The notes beneath the pieces were generated by a model, which did not search any database, was not told the origin of the DNA, and worked only from the letters and a program-made list of their open reading frames with translations. Both the position numbers and the translations under genes were made by a program. Positions 1 to 7,467 of a stretch of DNA of 64,000 nt are shown in pieces. This DNA comes from JARFQW01 sp963842955. GTDB taxonomy: Bacteria > Pseudomonadota > Gammaproteobacteria > Steroidobacterales > XN24. The stretch is from assembly GCA_963842955.1 (NCBI GenBank), contig CAWJIJ010000005.1, positions 248,001-312,000 on the forward strand. Direction: 5' to 3'. How positions within the stretch are numbered: position 1 is the stretch's first letter; the number at the start of each line of letters is the position of its first letter.

Positions 1-627
1 CATGATGATCTTGGTGCCGGCCGCGTCCACCGCCCGGATCAGCTCCTCGACTCCCCGGGTGGCGCCCGGATCGAGGCTGGATGTGGGCTCGTCGAGCATC
101 AGGACATTCGGCCGCAGGGCCCACGCCCGGGCCAGGGTGACCCGCTGTTGCTCACCGCCGGACAGGGTGCGGGCGGGCCGTTCCTTCAGGTGCTCGAGAC
201 CCGCCAGCGCCAGGGCCGCTCTGACCCGCTCCAGGCGCTGGACGCGGGGCACATGGCGGATTTTCAGCGCATGCAGAATGTTGCCGGCGACCGACCGGCG
301 CAGGAGCACCGGCCGCTGGGCAACAAGAGCTTGTCCCGAGGCCGCGCTTTCCGGCGTCATCCCGCCCCAGGAGATGGTCCCGGCACTGGGTCGCAGGAGG
401 CCGTGGCACAGTCGCAGCAGGACGCTCTTGCCGGCGCCGTTCGGACCCAGGATCACGGTCCTGGTGGCGTCGGGCAGGCGAAACGACACGTCTTTGAGGA
501 TCCATTTGTCGCCGGCCCGGTAGCCGAGATTGCGCACCGTCAGCGGCAGCAGCGGATGGGGCGGCCGCGTGCCGTCGCCCCTTTCCCGCCGCCGCAGCGA
601 CTCAACCGTAGCGACGGCTTGCGGCAT
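1..627 (-). CDS. tupC: Tungstate-type ABC transporter ATP-binding protein, 3' end outside the window
   Basis: This is the cytoplasmic ATPase of a tungstate/molybdate importer. Translation of the complement gives a classical ABC domain: Walker A GPNGAGKS near residue 55, signature LSGGEQQRV near residue 150 and Walker B VLMLDEPTSSLD near residue 175. The frame is open through base 1, so the C-terminus is missing. I chose the ATG at 627, which overlaps the end of tupB by 26 bases, as expected for translationally coupled transporter genes. The assignment to the Tup family rests mainly on the adjacent TupB-like permease. A molybdate or generic anion specificity cannot be excluded. No substrate-binding TupA gene is visible on this side; it may lie beyond the left edge. 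Confidence 0.85.
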   Translation of the reverse strand, partial: MPQAVATVESLRRRERGDGTRPPHPLLPLTVRNLGYRAGDKWILKDVSFRLPDATRTVILGPNGAGKSVLLRLCHGLLRPSAGTISWGGMTPESAASGQALVAQRPVLLRRSVAGNILHALKIRHVPRVQRLERVRAALALAGLEHLKERPARTLSGGEQQRVTLARAWALRPNVLMLDEPTSSLDPGATRGVEELIRAVDAAGTKIIM

Positions 628-1306
628 CCGTAATCACCGTGACTGTTGCATTAACGCTGGCCGCTACCGTAACCAGGACCAGGCCCAGTCCCAGGGCAAA
701 GGCCAGGTTGCCCTTGCTGGTCTCAAGCGCAATGGTCGTGGTCATGACCCTCGTGGAGTGCTGAATGTTGCCCCCGACAATCAAGACGGCGCCGACTTCG
801 GCGACCGCGCGGCCGAACCCCGCCAGAACCGCCGTCAGCAGCCGGAACCGGCCGTCCCAGAGCAGGGTTCCGATTCGCTGGGTGGTATCCGCGCCGAGGG
901 ACCGGAGGTGCTCTTCGTATTCCTCGTTCAGGTCGCTTACCGTCTGGCGGGTCAGGGCGGCGACGATGGGGGTGATCAAAATGAACTGGGCGATGACCAT
1001 GGCCGTCGGTGTGAACAACAGGCCGAGTTCGCCCAGGGGGCCCGCGCGGGACAACATCATGTAGACCACCAGGCCGACAACGACCGGCGGCAGTCCCATC
1101 ATCGCGTTGAGAAAAATCGTGATGCCGCGGCGGCCGGGAAATCGAATCAGCGCCACGGCCGCGCCCAGCGGCAGGCCGACCAGGGCGGCGAGACCCGTGG
1201 CCCCGAGACTGACCGACAGTGACAGTCCGACGATCTCAATCAGGTCCGGGTCGAGATCGGCCAGCAGCCGAAGAGCGGCCCAGAACGCGTCGGAGAAGTC
1301 ATTCAT
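602..1306 (-). CDS. tupB: Tungstate-type ABC transporter permease
   Basis: Inner-membrane permease of 234 residues with about five hydrophobic segments. Its central stretch (MGLPPVVVGLVVYMMLSRAG, then a LGLLFTPTAMVIAQ segment) is characteristic of TupB/WtpB-like permeases and contains the EAA-type ATPase contact region (residues about 135-165). It lies immediately upstream of and overlaps tupC. A near-perfect sigma-54 promoter lies about 180 bases upstream of the ATG at 1306, and a sigma-54 activator gene diverges from it. W/Mo import next to a formate dehydrogenase locus suggests cofactor metal supply for that enzyme. Specificity for tungstate over molybdate is family inference. Confidence 0.87.
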   Translation of the reverse strand: MNDFSDAFWAALRLLADLDPDLIEIVGLSLSVSLGATGLAALVGLPLGAAVALIRFPGRRGITIFLNAMMGLPPVVVGLVVYMMLSRAGPLGELGLLFTPTAMVIAQFILITPIVAALTRQTVSDLNEEYEEHLRSLGADTTQRIGTLLWDGRFRLLTAVLAGFGRAVAEVGAVLIVGGNIQHSTRVMTTTIALETSKGNLAFALGLGLVLVTVAASVNATVTVITDAASRRYG

Positions 1307-1485
1307 GAGTCGAACGTATCTCCCGCTCTGGCCCGCTGCGTTTCAGCATTGGCAAAACGCCAGGAGCCGCGCGGGCGGCGAGGCATTGTCTCCGGCGCTG
1401 TCGCATACGGTCTGGTGGTGTGCCTCTGGCAGCGCATCGAGATCCTTCGGACATCGCCGTTGTACGTTCGTTCATCATCGCTTTC

Positions 1486-1501
1486 TGCAATCCCGGTGCC
1501 A
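1486..1501 (-). promoter_or_regulatory. Sigma-54 (RpoN) promoter for tupBC
   Basis: On the minus strand the sequence reads CTGGCAC-CGGGA-TTGCAG. It has an exact -24 element TGGCAC, a 5-base spacer and an exact -12 element TTGCA, with the obligatory GG and GC separated by 10 bases. Transcription would start near 1475 and run into tupB about 170 bases later. The neighbouring gene at 1756 encodes a sigma-54 activator, which strongly supports function. Confidence 0.8.
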
Positions 1502-1551
1502 GCCCAGCCCACCGGCAATCCGATGCCCGAAAAGGCGGTTCGGGGCCGAAG

Positions 1552-1596
1552 TGTGACCCAGAATGTCCACCATGTCGCCGGGTCAATGTGACCCAG
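1552..1596. promoter_or_regulatory. Candidate upstream activating sequence
   Basis: A perfect dyad GGGTCA-ATG-TGACCC occupies 1580-1594. A direct copy of TGTGACCCAG occurs at 1552-1561 and again at 1587-1596, 35 bases apart. These lie about 80-120 bases upstream of the predicted sigma-54 start site, the usual enhancer distance. They probably bind the activator encoded at 1756; that link is inferred. Confidence 0.55.
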
Positions 1597-1755
1597 CGGG
1601 ATCCGGTATTGCGTCATTATGTCCTTCACGCTTACGCTTTGAGGGTCTCGATTGCTGCTCTGACTGCAACATGGTACATCCCCCGCAATGCACAGCGCGT
1701 CCAATGGCCCATTGCCCACACGTTTCGTCCTGGCCGGTCCGGCGGATCTGACCTG

Positions 1756-3054
1756 ATGAATGGACCGGTTTCGGTGCTCATTCTGGGCGGAGGCGATACG
1801 CTTTGGGCCGACCTGCGCGGTGCCTTCGGGCGTCGATCGGCCTATGTGGAGGCGGTTGCAACCTTGTCCGAGGCAGACAGGCTCACCCGGCGCTGCCACT
1901 TTGATGCTGTCGTACTCGTCGGTGGTGCCAGTGAATTGGACTGGTGGAGGCGAACCCGGGCCGAGGGGCTGGCTTCGCGGGCCGTCCTGATCGCCGACCG
2001 GCTCGATACCGGCCTGTTGCTCCACGCCCTCAGGCAGGGCGTTGAAGACGTTTTCGAGATACCCCTGGACGCGAAAGATGTAGCGCGGCGGCTCCTGAGG
2101 CCGGAGGAGATTCGGCCGGTCGCGGCGGCCAGCGCAAGCCGAGGTGAGGAAGGGGAACTGGTCGGAGACTGCGACGAGATGCGCCAGGTCAAGGCGCTGA
2201 TCGAACGCATCGCACCCTTGCCGGCGACCGTGCTCATCGAAGGGGAGACCGGCACCGGCAAGGAACTCGTCGCGCGTCGGATTCACGCGCGTAGCGGGCG
2301 TCGCGGCGCGTTCGTGGCCGTGAACTGCGGCGCCATCGCGCCGGAACTGCTCGAGAGCGAGCTATTCGGCCATCGGCGAGGCGCATTCACCAGCGCCCAC
2401 CAGGGCCGCGACGGGCTGTTTGTCGCCGCGGCGGGCGGGACTCTTTTTCTCGACGAAATCAGTGAAATGCCGTTGGCCATGGAGGTCAAGCTGCTAAGGG
2501 CCCTCGAGGAAAGCGCCATACGTCCCGTCGGTGCCGACCGGGAGGTGCCGGTGGATGTCCGGATCATCGCCTCTACCCAGCATGATCTGCACGATCGGGT
2601 CCGCGAGGGCCGTTTCCGGGAAGACCTGTTCTATCGACTCAATGTCATTCATGTCGTGCTGCCGCCCCTGCGGCGGCGCGCGGGTGACATTGTTCGCCTG
2701 GCGGAACACTTCTCGGGCATTGCCTCGGTCCAGGCAGGCTTGCCGCCCGCGGTTCTCGACGGGGCTGTGCGCGACAGGTTGACGGCCCACGCCTGGCCAG
2801 GCAACGTCCGCGAGCTTCGAAACCTCATCGAGCGGGCAACCCTCCTGGGTCAATTTCCGGCGAATGAGCCCGGGCCGCCCGCGGAGCTCGACGACCCGGG
2901 CGGCTCGGGCTATCCGCTGGACTGGACGCTGGAACAGGTCAAGATCGACCACATGCGCCGGGTGGTGGATGCGTGTGCAGGGAACAAGTCCCTCGCCGCT
3001 CGCCGGCTGGCGGTGTCCCGAAAGACCCTCGACCGAAAACTTCCGGCCGGGTGA
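1756..3054 (+). CDS. Sigma-54-dependent transcriptional activator
   Basis: AAA+ activator of 432 residues in three parts. Residues about 1-115 look like a receiver-fold domain, but the position where the phosphoacceptor Asp is expected (after FDAVVLV) is Gly, so control by phosphorylation is unlikely. Residues about 133-365 are the AAA+ domain, with Walker A GETGTGKE (163-170), the sigma-54 contact loop GAFTSA (209-214, instead of GAFTGA), Walker B TLFLDE and the R-finger region. Residues about 395-430 form a Fis-type helix-turn-helix. I chose the ATG at 1756 because upstream codons in the open frame do not resemble a protein. It probably activates tupBC from the adjacent sites and perhaps the fdh genes. 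Confidence 0.9.
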   Translation: MNGPVSVLILGGGDTLWADLRGAFGRRSAYVEAVATLSEADRLTRRCHFDAVVLVGGASELDWWRRTRAEGLASRAVLIADRLDTGLLLHALRQGVEDVFEIPLDAKDVARRLLRPEEIRPVAAASASRGEEGELVGDCDEMRQVKALIERIAPLPATVLIEGETGTGKELVARRIHARSGRRGAFVAVNCGAIAPELLESELFGHRRGAFTSAHQGRDGLFVAAAGGTLFLDEISEMPLAMEVKLLRALEESAIRPVGADREVPVDVRIIASTQHDLHDRVREGRFREDLFYRLNVIHVVLPPLRRRAGDIVRLAEHFSGIASVQAGLPPAVLDGAVRDRLTAHAWPGNVRELRNLIERATLLGQFPANEPGPPAELDDPGGSGYPLDWTLEQVKIDHMRRVVDACAGNKSLAARRLAVSRKTLDRKLPAG

Positions 3055-3089
3055 TCCTGCCCGGTCTTCTCTGCACTCCAGGAGACAAC

Positions 3090-3302
3090 ATGGCTTCCAT
3101 TGACGAAGACAAACTCAATCTCGAAATTCGCAAATTTCTCAAGCAGGTCGGTATCACGTCCCAGCGGGAAATTGAGGCCGCAGTGCGAGCGGCGGCCGAA
3201 CAGGACGCGCTGCCCGCGGACGGCGTCGAGGCAAAGGTGACGCTGGAACTGCCGGGGCTCGGGGTCAGCCACGTGGTGACTCAGCGCCTGGATCTCGGCT
3301 GA
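3090..3302 (+). CDS. DUF6494 family protein
   Basis: Small cytoplasmic protein of 70 residues with the recognisable family core IRKFLKQVGITSQREIE followed by a short beta-rich tail. A ribosome binding site AGGAGA sits 5-10 bases ahead of the ATG. It starts 36 bases after the activator gene and is probably cotranscribed with it. Members are, to my knowledge, often found beside formate dehydrogenase or sulfur-oxidation genes; no function is established. Confidence 0.8.
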   Translation: MASIDEDKLNLEIRKFLKQVGITSQREIEAAVRAAAEQDALPADGVEAKVTLELPGLGVSHVVTQRLDLG

Positions 3303-3313
3303 ACGGGCGGGGG

Positions 3314-4273
3314 TCAGACGGGCCAGACAAGATTGCCGAGTTCACCGAACTCGTATCCGCCGAGCATTCGTGCGTGGCGCTGGGCCTCACCCCTGCGCAG
3401 GTGGTCGAGAAAGCGCTGGAAGAGCCGGCGGAAAAAGATGCCCCTGTGCATGGCGGCGTCGAGGGCTTCCCACCCGATGGGATGGAAGTCCAGCCCGAAC
3501 TCGCCGGCCGCCGCGCGGACGCCGCAGGCGACGTCCGCCTGTCCCATGGCGACGACTGATGCCGCTTCACGCTCGGTATTGGCATGGGCGGTGATCCTGC
3601 GGGCCGACGGGTTGACCTGGTGCCGGGAGACGATCTCCTGGAGAAAGCGTTGCGATCCCGCACCCTCCTGGCGGGCCGCCCAGCGAATATCGGATGAGAA
3701 CAGCGTCCGAACGTCCGTGCCGGCAGTCCAGATCCCCGGTGCCAGGATCAGCCCCTGCTCCCGGCGGCAGAGGCGAACCAGTACCCAGTCATTGTGCTGG
3801 GGATACTGCCGGATCAGGGCAGGATGCCGGAAATGGCTTTCCTCCACCGGGCCCCAATGGAGCAGGCTGACATCCGCCCGGCGGCGAGCGAGAAGGGACA
3901 GGCCCAGTTGCGTGCCCGTCGTGGAATAGCTCAACAGGGCGTTGGCACGAAGTTCGTTGCCGGCGAGGCCGGCCACCCGGATCATCAGCGGATCGTCGCT
4001 TCCCGCGATCAGCAGGCGATCCGTGAGCAGGCCGCCGTGGCTGGATTCGAGGACCCACTGATCCACCAGCTGGCGGGGGAACAGCCATTTGCCGGTGAGC
4101 TTGCTGGCCGGCAGCTTGCCTTCGCTGACCAGGCCATAAACCTTTTTCTCGTTGATATGCAGGTAGCGGGCTACCTGCCGGACGGTCATGAAGGGAGGCG
4201 CGGCCTCGTCGCTGGAGATGGCCGGACTGTCGGCGGCGGCTCCCGAACCCGGGTCTGTGGCGCTGTACGGCAT
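3314..4273 (-). CDS. HTH (excisionase-type) regulator with periplasmic-binding-protein-like domain
   Basis: One-component regulator of 319 residues. Residues about 28-80 are an excisionase/MerR-like helix-turn-helix (TVRQVARYLHINEKKVYGLV, then GKLPASKLTGKWLFP). Residues about 95-310 are a type 2 substrate-binding-protein fold of the kind found in ModA/TupA relatives, without a signal peptide, so it acts in the cytoplasm. The family frequently sits next to formate dehydrogenase and Mo/W genes; sensing of molybdate or tungstate is inference. The start at 4273 has a good Shine-Dalgarno (CCGGAGGA). Longer upstream starts exist but read into the divergent promoter region. It ends 11 bases from the convergent DUF6494 gene. 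Confidence 0.85.
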   Translation of the reverse strand: MPYSATDPGSGAAADSPAISSDEAAPPFMTVRQVARYLHINEKKVYGLVSEGKLPASKLTGKWLFPRQLVDQWVLESSHGGLLTDRLLIAGSDDPLMIRVAGLAGNELRANALLSYSTTGTQLGLSLLARRRADVSLLHWGPVEESHFRHPALIRQYPQHNDWVLVRLCRREQGLILAPGIWTAGTDVRTLFSSDIRWAARQEGAGSQRFLQEIVSRHQVNPSARRITAHANTEREAASVVAMGQADVACGVRAAAGEFGLDFHPIGWEALDAAMHRGIFFRRLFQRFLDHLRRGEAQRHARMLGGYEFGELGNLVWPV

Positions 4274-4323
4274 GGCGAGTCCTCCGGAGAGATGCGGACG
4301 GTTCCGCTTCTGACCCCTGGGGT

Positions 4324-4339
4324 AGCAAGAACCATTCCG
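4324..4339 (-). promoter_or_regulatory. Possible sigma-54 promoter for the HTH/binding-protein regulator
   Basis: The minus strand reads CGGAAT-GGTTC-TTGCT. The -12 element is exact and the GG-N10-GC spacing correct, but the -24 element matches TGGCAC only in part. A start near 4312 would leave a leader of about 40 bases. TGACCC half-sites like those at tupB occur at 4311-4316, with GGGTCA at 4447-4452 and 4517-4522. Confidence 0.4.
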
Positions 4340-4543
4340 TTGCGGAGGCGGCCGGACCTGGCGGACCTTCTTCGGGCCTTGCCCGGTGTTGGTGTCTTTT
4401 TGGTAGCCCCTGGGCGAGACAAAATGTCCGGGTTCTCGGAGGCGCAGGGTCATTCTGGCGCTCGAATGCCTCCGTATGGGTTCCCGGAGGCTTGGTATCA
4501 TCGGCCTTGGCGAACGGGGTCACCGCGACGGAGGGAAAGGCCA

Positions 4544-5044
4544 GTGGCCGAGAGTGCAATCAAAGGGCTTGCTTATTCAGTGGCCGTGGTAATGGCCCGT
4601 GAACAGGTGCGGCATGGAGGGTGGACCGTGCCCCAGTGGCGGGCCGTTGGCCTGGTTGCCGGGGACTCGGTTCCGTCCCGGGAAAACTGGCGGACCCTCG
4701 TACACACGGAGGCGGATGGGACCGAGCACTACCTGTGGGGCGGGCTGACTCTGCAAATCGAGAAAGAGCATCTCGAGGGCTACTACCACAACCTGGTCGG
4801 GGGGCAGCCTGCGTTATTCGTCCTGTGCCACGAGGATCCGCACGGAAATCCGGAGCCCTACGGAGTTACCGCGGATGGCGAGGAAGCGTCCGCCGGTCTG
4901 GAGTGCGACAGCCTGGTCTACCGGGCGGCGATTCCCGAGGAAATCTATCCGGCCATCGAACGCTTCGTGGTTGAGCACTTTGTCCCGCGGGAGCGCAAGA
5001 AGCGAAAGCGGAAGAACTGGTCCCGGGACGACGGCGCGGAGTAA
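4544..5044 (+). CDS. DUF3305 domain protein
   Basis: Protein of 166 residues with the family core near the N-terminus (YSVAVVMAREQVRHGGWTVP, then WRAVGLV) and a basic C-terminal tail rich in Lys and Arg. I chose the GTG at 4544, which follows a GAGGGAAAGG ribosome binding site and retains the conserved N-terminal strand that the later ATG would lose. It is first of a tight operon (6 bases to the DUF3306 gene, which then overlaps the ferredoxin gene). DUF3305 and DUF3306 genes accompany bacterial formate dehydrogenase operons; an assembly or maturation role is likely but unproven. Confidence 0.85.
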   Translation: MAESAIKGLAYSVAVVMAREQVRHGGWTVPQWRAVGLVAGDSVPSRENWRTLVHTEADGTEHYLWGGLTLQIEKEHLEGYYHNLVGGQPALFVLCHEDPHGNPEPYGVTADGEEASAGLECDSLVYRAAIPEEIYPAIERFVVEHFVPRERKKRKRKNWSRDDGAE

Positions 5045-5049
5045 CCGAG

Positions 5050-5640
5050 ATGTCACAGAAAAAAGAACCGGACAAGCCCCAGCGCAGTCCGGGCGATGCC
5101 GATTCGGAGACTTTTTTGGGTCGCTGGTCCCGGCTGAAAACGACCGGCGGCGATACCGGATCCGCCGACCTGGCCGAGGTTCCTGAAACCCTGCCCGAAG
5201 ATGCCTCGTCCGGGCAGGAGCCGGCGCCGGAACTTAAGGACGAGGACATGCCGGAAGTCGAAACCATCGGCGAGGACTCCGACGTGAGCGCTTTTCTTTC
5301 CGCGGGGGTCAGCGAGGGCCTGAGACGCAAAGCGCTTCGCAAGCTGTTCACCGGGGCGAAATTCAACATCCGCGATGGCCTGGATGACTACGACGACGAT
5401 TTTCGGACGTTCACGCCCTTGGGCGGGATCATGACCGCGGACATGCGTCACCACGCCGAACGCAAGATCGAGGCCCTGAAGAAAGCGGCCGAGGAACGCC
5501 TGGCAAGCCTGGGCGAGCCGGATGCCGGCGCAACCCGGGATGCCGGGGCGATCGAGGCGGAAACCGGAGAGGCACCCGCAGAGGAGTCCGGCGGCGTGGA
5601 CCCGGCGGACAGTCACAACGAGGAACCACGCAATGTCTAG
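5050..5640 (+). CDS. DUF3306 domain protein
   Basis: Acidic protein of 196 residues with the family motif FLGRWSRLK near residue 20 and a central conserved block (VSAFLSAGVSEGLRRKALRK, then LFTGAKFNIRDGLDDYDDDF). The C-terminus is low in complexity and rich in Glu and Ala. It has no signal peptide or membrane segment. It lies between DUF3305 and a poly-ferredoxin, whose ATG overlaps its last 8 bases, so the three are translationally coupled. Function is unknown; the context points to formate dehydrogenase biogenesis. Confidence 0.87.
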   Translation: MSQKKEPDKPQRSPGDADSETFLGRWSRLKTTGGDTGSADLAEVPETLPEDASSGQEPAPELKDEDMPEVETIGEDSDVSAFLSAGVSEGLRRKALRKLFTGAKFNIRDGLDDYDDDFRTFTPLGGIMTADMRHHAERKIEALKKAAEERLASLGEPDAGATRDAGAIEAETGEAPAEESGGVDPADSHNEEPRNV

Positions 5641-7297
5641 CACCGGGTCGGCGGATGGCCGTAAAGAAATCGATTCTGAAGCCAGGCGGGCCGCCCTGGA
5701 GGGCGTTGTTCCCGGAGAGGCCGAACCCACGTCCCTGGTCAGCTACCTGTCCCATGGCCGGGTGCTGATCGTCGGCGTCGAGGCGGATGTCGTGGCCGCC
5801 GCCGGACGTCTCGACGGCGATCTGGAGCCCTGGTTGTGGTTTACCGGGCCTGGAAGTCCTGTCCGCCGGGACAAGGGCGGGCAGCACCGGGTCGAGGGCG
5901 GCGACCCGGGGGTCACCGGCAACCTGGGGCAGTTCGTGGTGCTCGTCGGTGAGGGCGGGATTGCCGCCGGCCCCGATCGGCTGCTTGGCGAGCGCGGCGG
6001 GCGCTTCGACCTGGTGCTCGACCTGAGGGCGGCGCCGGCCATGAGCGCACCGATCCTGCCCGTTGGCTACTATGCGCCTCGCGGGGATTCGGCGGCGCTG
6101 GACGCGGCCCTCGGTGAGCTTCCGGAAATGACCGGAGAGTTCGAAAAGCCGAAGTTCTTCAACTACAACCCGGACATCTGTGCCCATGGCCGCAGCGGCA
6201 TCAGCGGCTGCACCCGCTGCATCGATGCGTGTCCGACCCAGGCTATCGTCTCGGCCGGCGAGCAGGTGGAGGTCAATCCCTATCTCTGCCAGGGCGGCGG
6301 CAGCTGCGTTGCAGCCTGTCCCTCGGGGGCCATGACCTACGCCTTTCCCAAGGTGACTGACCTCATGGCCCACGTCAGGGCGCTTCTCGACGCCTACGAA
6401 CAGGCCGGTGGCGGGAACCCGTCACTGGTATTCGTGGACGAGCACTCCGCAGAAGCAGTTCGGGCCCGCCTGGATGACGATCTGCCGGCCGGTCTGATCC
6501 CGGTGGAGGTCGAGGAGATCGGCTCCGTCGGCATGGACGCCTGGCTCAGCTGTCTGGCCTACGGCGCTGACAGCGTGATCCTGGCGTCGTCGGCGGCAAC
6601 GGCCGACCCGGTGACCGAGGCCCTGGACGCGCAACTCGAAGTGGCCTCGGTCTTGCTGTCGGGCATGGGCTACCCGGGCGACGCCGTCTCAAGATGGCCT
6701 GTGGACAACGGGGGGCTTCCGCAGGTGGCGGGGGAGTTCCCCCTCGAGCGGCCCGCACGGTTTGCCGTGCCGGACGAGAAACGGACGACGCTGCGCCTGG
6801 CCATCAATCACCTCCATTCGCAGGCGCCGTCGCCACGCAAGAGCGTCGAACTGCCGGCCCACGCGCCGTTTGGCGAGGTGCGCGTGGACGGCAAGGCCTG
6901 CACCCTGTGCATGAGCTGCGCAGGCCAGTGCCCGACGGCGGCCCTCTCCGACGGGTCGGGTCTGCCGCAGCTCAACTTCACGGAGTGGAACTGCGTCCAG
7001 TGCGGCATTTGCGAGCGCGCCTGCCCCGAAAACGCGATCGAACTACAGGCCCGGTTCGTGTACGACAGCGATGCCCGGCAGACCCGCCGGGTCCTTCACG
7101 AGGAGCAGCCGTTCTTCTGCGTATCCTGCGGTAAGCCTTTCGCGACCCAGTCGGTTCTTGAAGTAATGAAGCGAAAGCTGGAAAGCCACTGGATGTTCCA
7201 GACCGACGAGGCCCGGAGGCGGCTGGAAATGTGCGATACCTGCCGAGTGAAGGACATCGCCCGGGCGGAGTTTGCGAAAGGCCGGGATGCCCACTGA
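5633..7297 (+). CDS. Multi-cluster 4Fe-4S ferredoxin protein of the fdh locus
   Basis: Cytoplasmic iron-sulfur protein of 554 residues. The N-terminal 170 residues carry no cluster motif. Two ferredoxin-type sites follow (CTRCIDACP near 193-201 and CQGGGSCVAACP near 219). A second pair lies in the C-terminal third (CTLCMSCAGQCP and CVQCGICERACP). The far C-terminus has two further CxxC pairs (CVSCGKP and CDTCRVK) resembling a zinc knuckle. This layout is typical of the large ferredoxin found between DUF3306 and the TorD-like chaperone in formate dehydrogenase operons. It probably delivers electrons or sulfur during enzyme maturation rather than in catalysis; that is inference. Confidence 0.85.
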   Translation: MSSTGSADGRKEIDSEARRAALEGVVPGEAEPTSLVSYLSHGRVLIVGVEADVVAAAGRLDGDLEPWLWFTGPGSPVRRDKGGQHRVEGGDPGVTGNLGQFVVLVGEGGIAAGPDRLLGERGGRFDLVLDLRAAPAMSAPILPVGYYAPRGDSAALDAALGELPEMTGEFEKPKFFNYNPDICAHGRSGISGCTRCIDACPTQAIVSAGEQVEVNPYLCQGGGSCVAACPSGAMTYAFPKVTDLMAHVRALLDAYEQAGGGNPSLVFVDEHSAEAVRARLDDDLPAGLIPVEVEEIGSVGMDAWLSCLAYGADSVILASSAATADPVTEALDAQLEVASVLLSGMGYPGDAVSRWPVDNGGLPQVAGEFPLERPARFAVPDEKRTTLRLAINHLHSQAPSPRKSVELPAHAPFGEVRVDGKACTLCMSCAGQCPTAALSDGSGLPQLNFTEWNCVQCGICERACPENAIELQARFVYDSDARQTRRVLHEEQPFFCVSCGKPFATQSVLEVMKRKLESHWMFQTDEARRRLEMCDTCRVKDIARAEFAKGRDAH

Positions 7298-7467
7298 GCC
7301 CGGGCCGGCCCGGATTTCACCAGAATCGCCCAGTTTGGGACAATTTGTCTTAGTCATTGCCCATAGGGCTGGTTCGATCGGTATTTAAGTCATTTAGGGG
7401 CATTAAGTTCGAATGAGTGTTCCCCGAGAACTTGCTATAGTTCACACCTCTAATCGATGGGGTCCGC

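Larger units (their letters stand above)
1307..1755. other. Intergenic regulatory region between tupB and the sigma-54 activator
   Basis: 449 bases without a convincing gene. Long open frames on both strands here lack family resemblance and are continuations or shadows of the flanking genes. The region holds the sigma-54 promoter at 1486-1501 reading toward tupB and the GGGTCA/TGACCC sites at 1552-1596. A weak GG-N10-GC sequence at about 1671-1684 points toward the activator gene; I do not call it separately. Confidence 0.7.

Noticed and set aside
1303..2286. Long open frame on the minus strand opposite the sigma-54 activator
   Set aside because: Its translation has no family resemblance, and the plus strand encodes a clear AAA+ activator over the same bases; GC-rich third positions create such antisense frames.
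3943..3962. TTGGCACGAAGTTCGTTGC as a sigma-54 promoter
   Set aside because: The GG to GC spacing is 13 instead of 10 bases and it lies inside a coding region.
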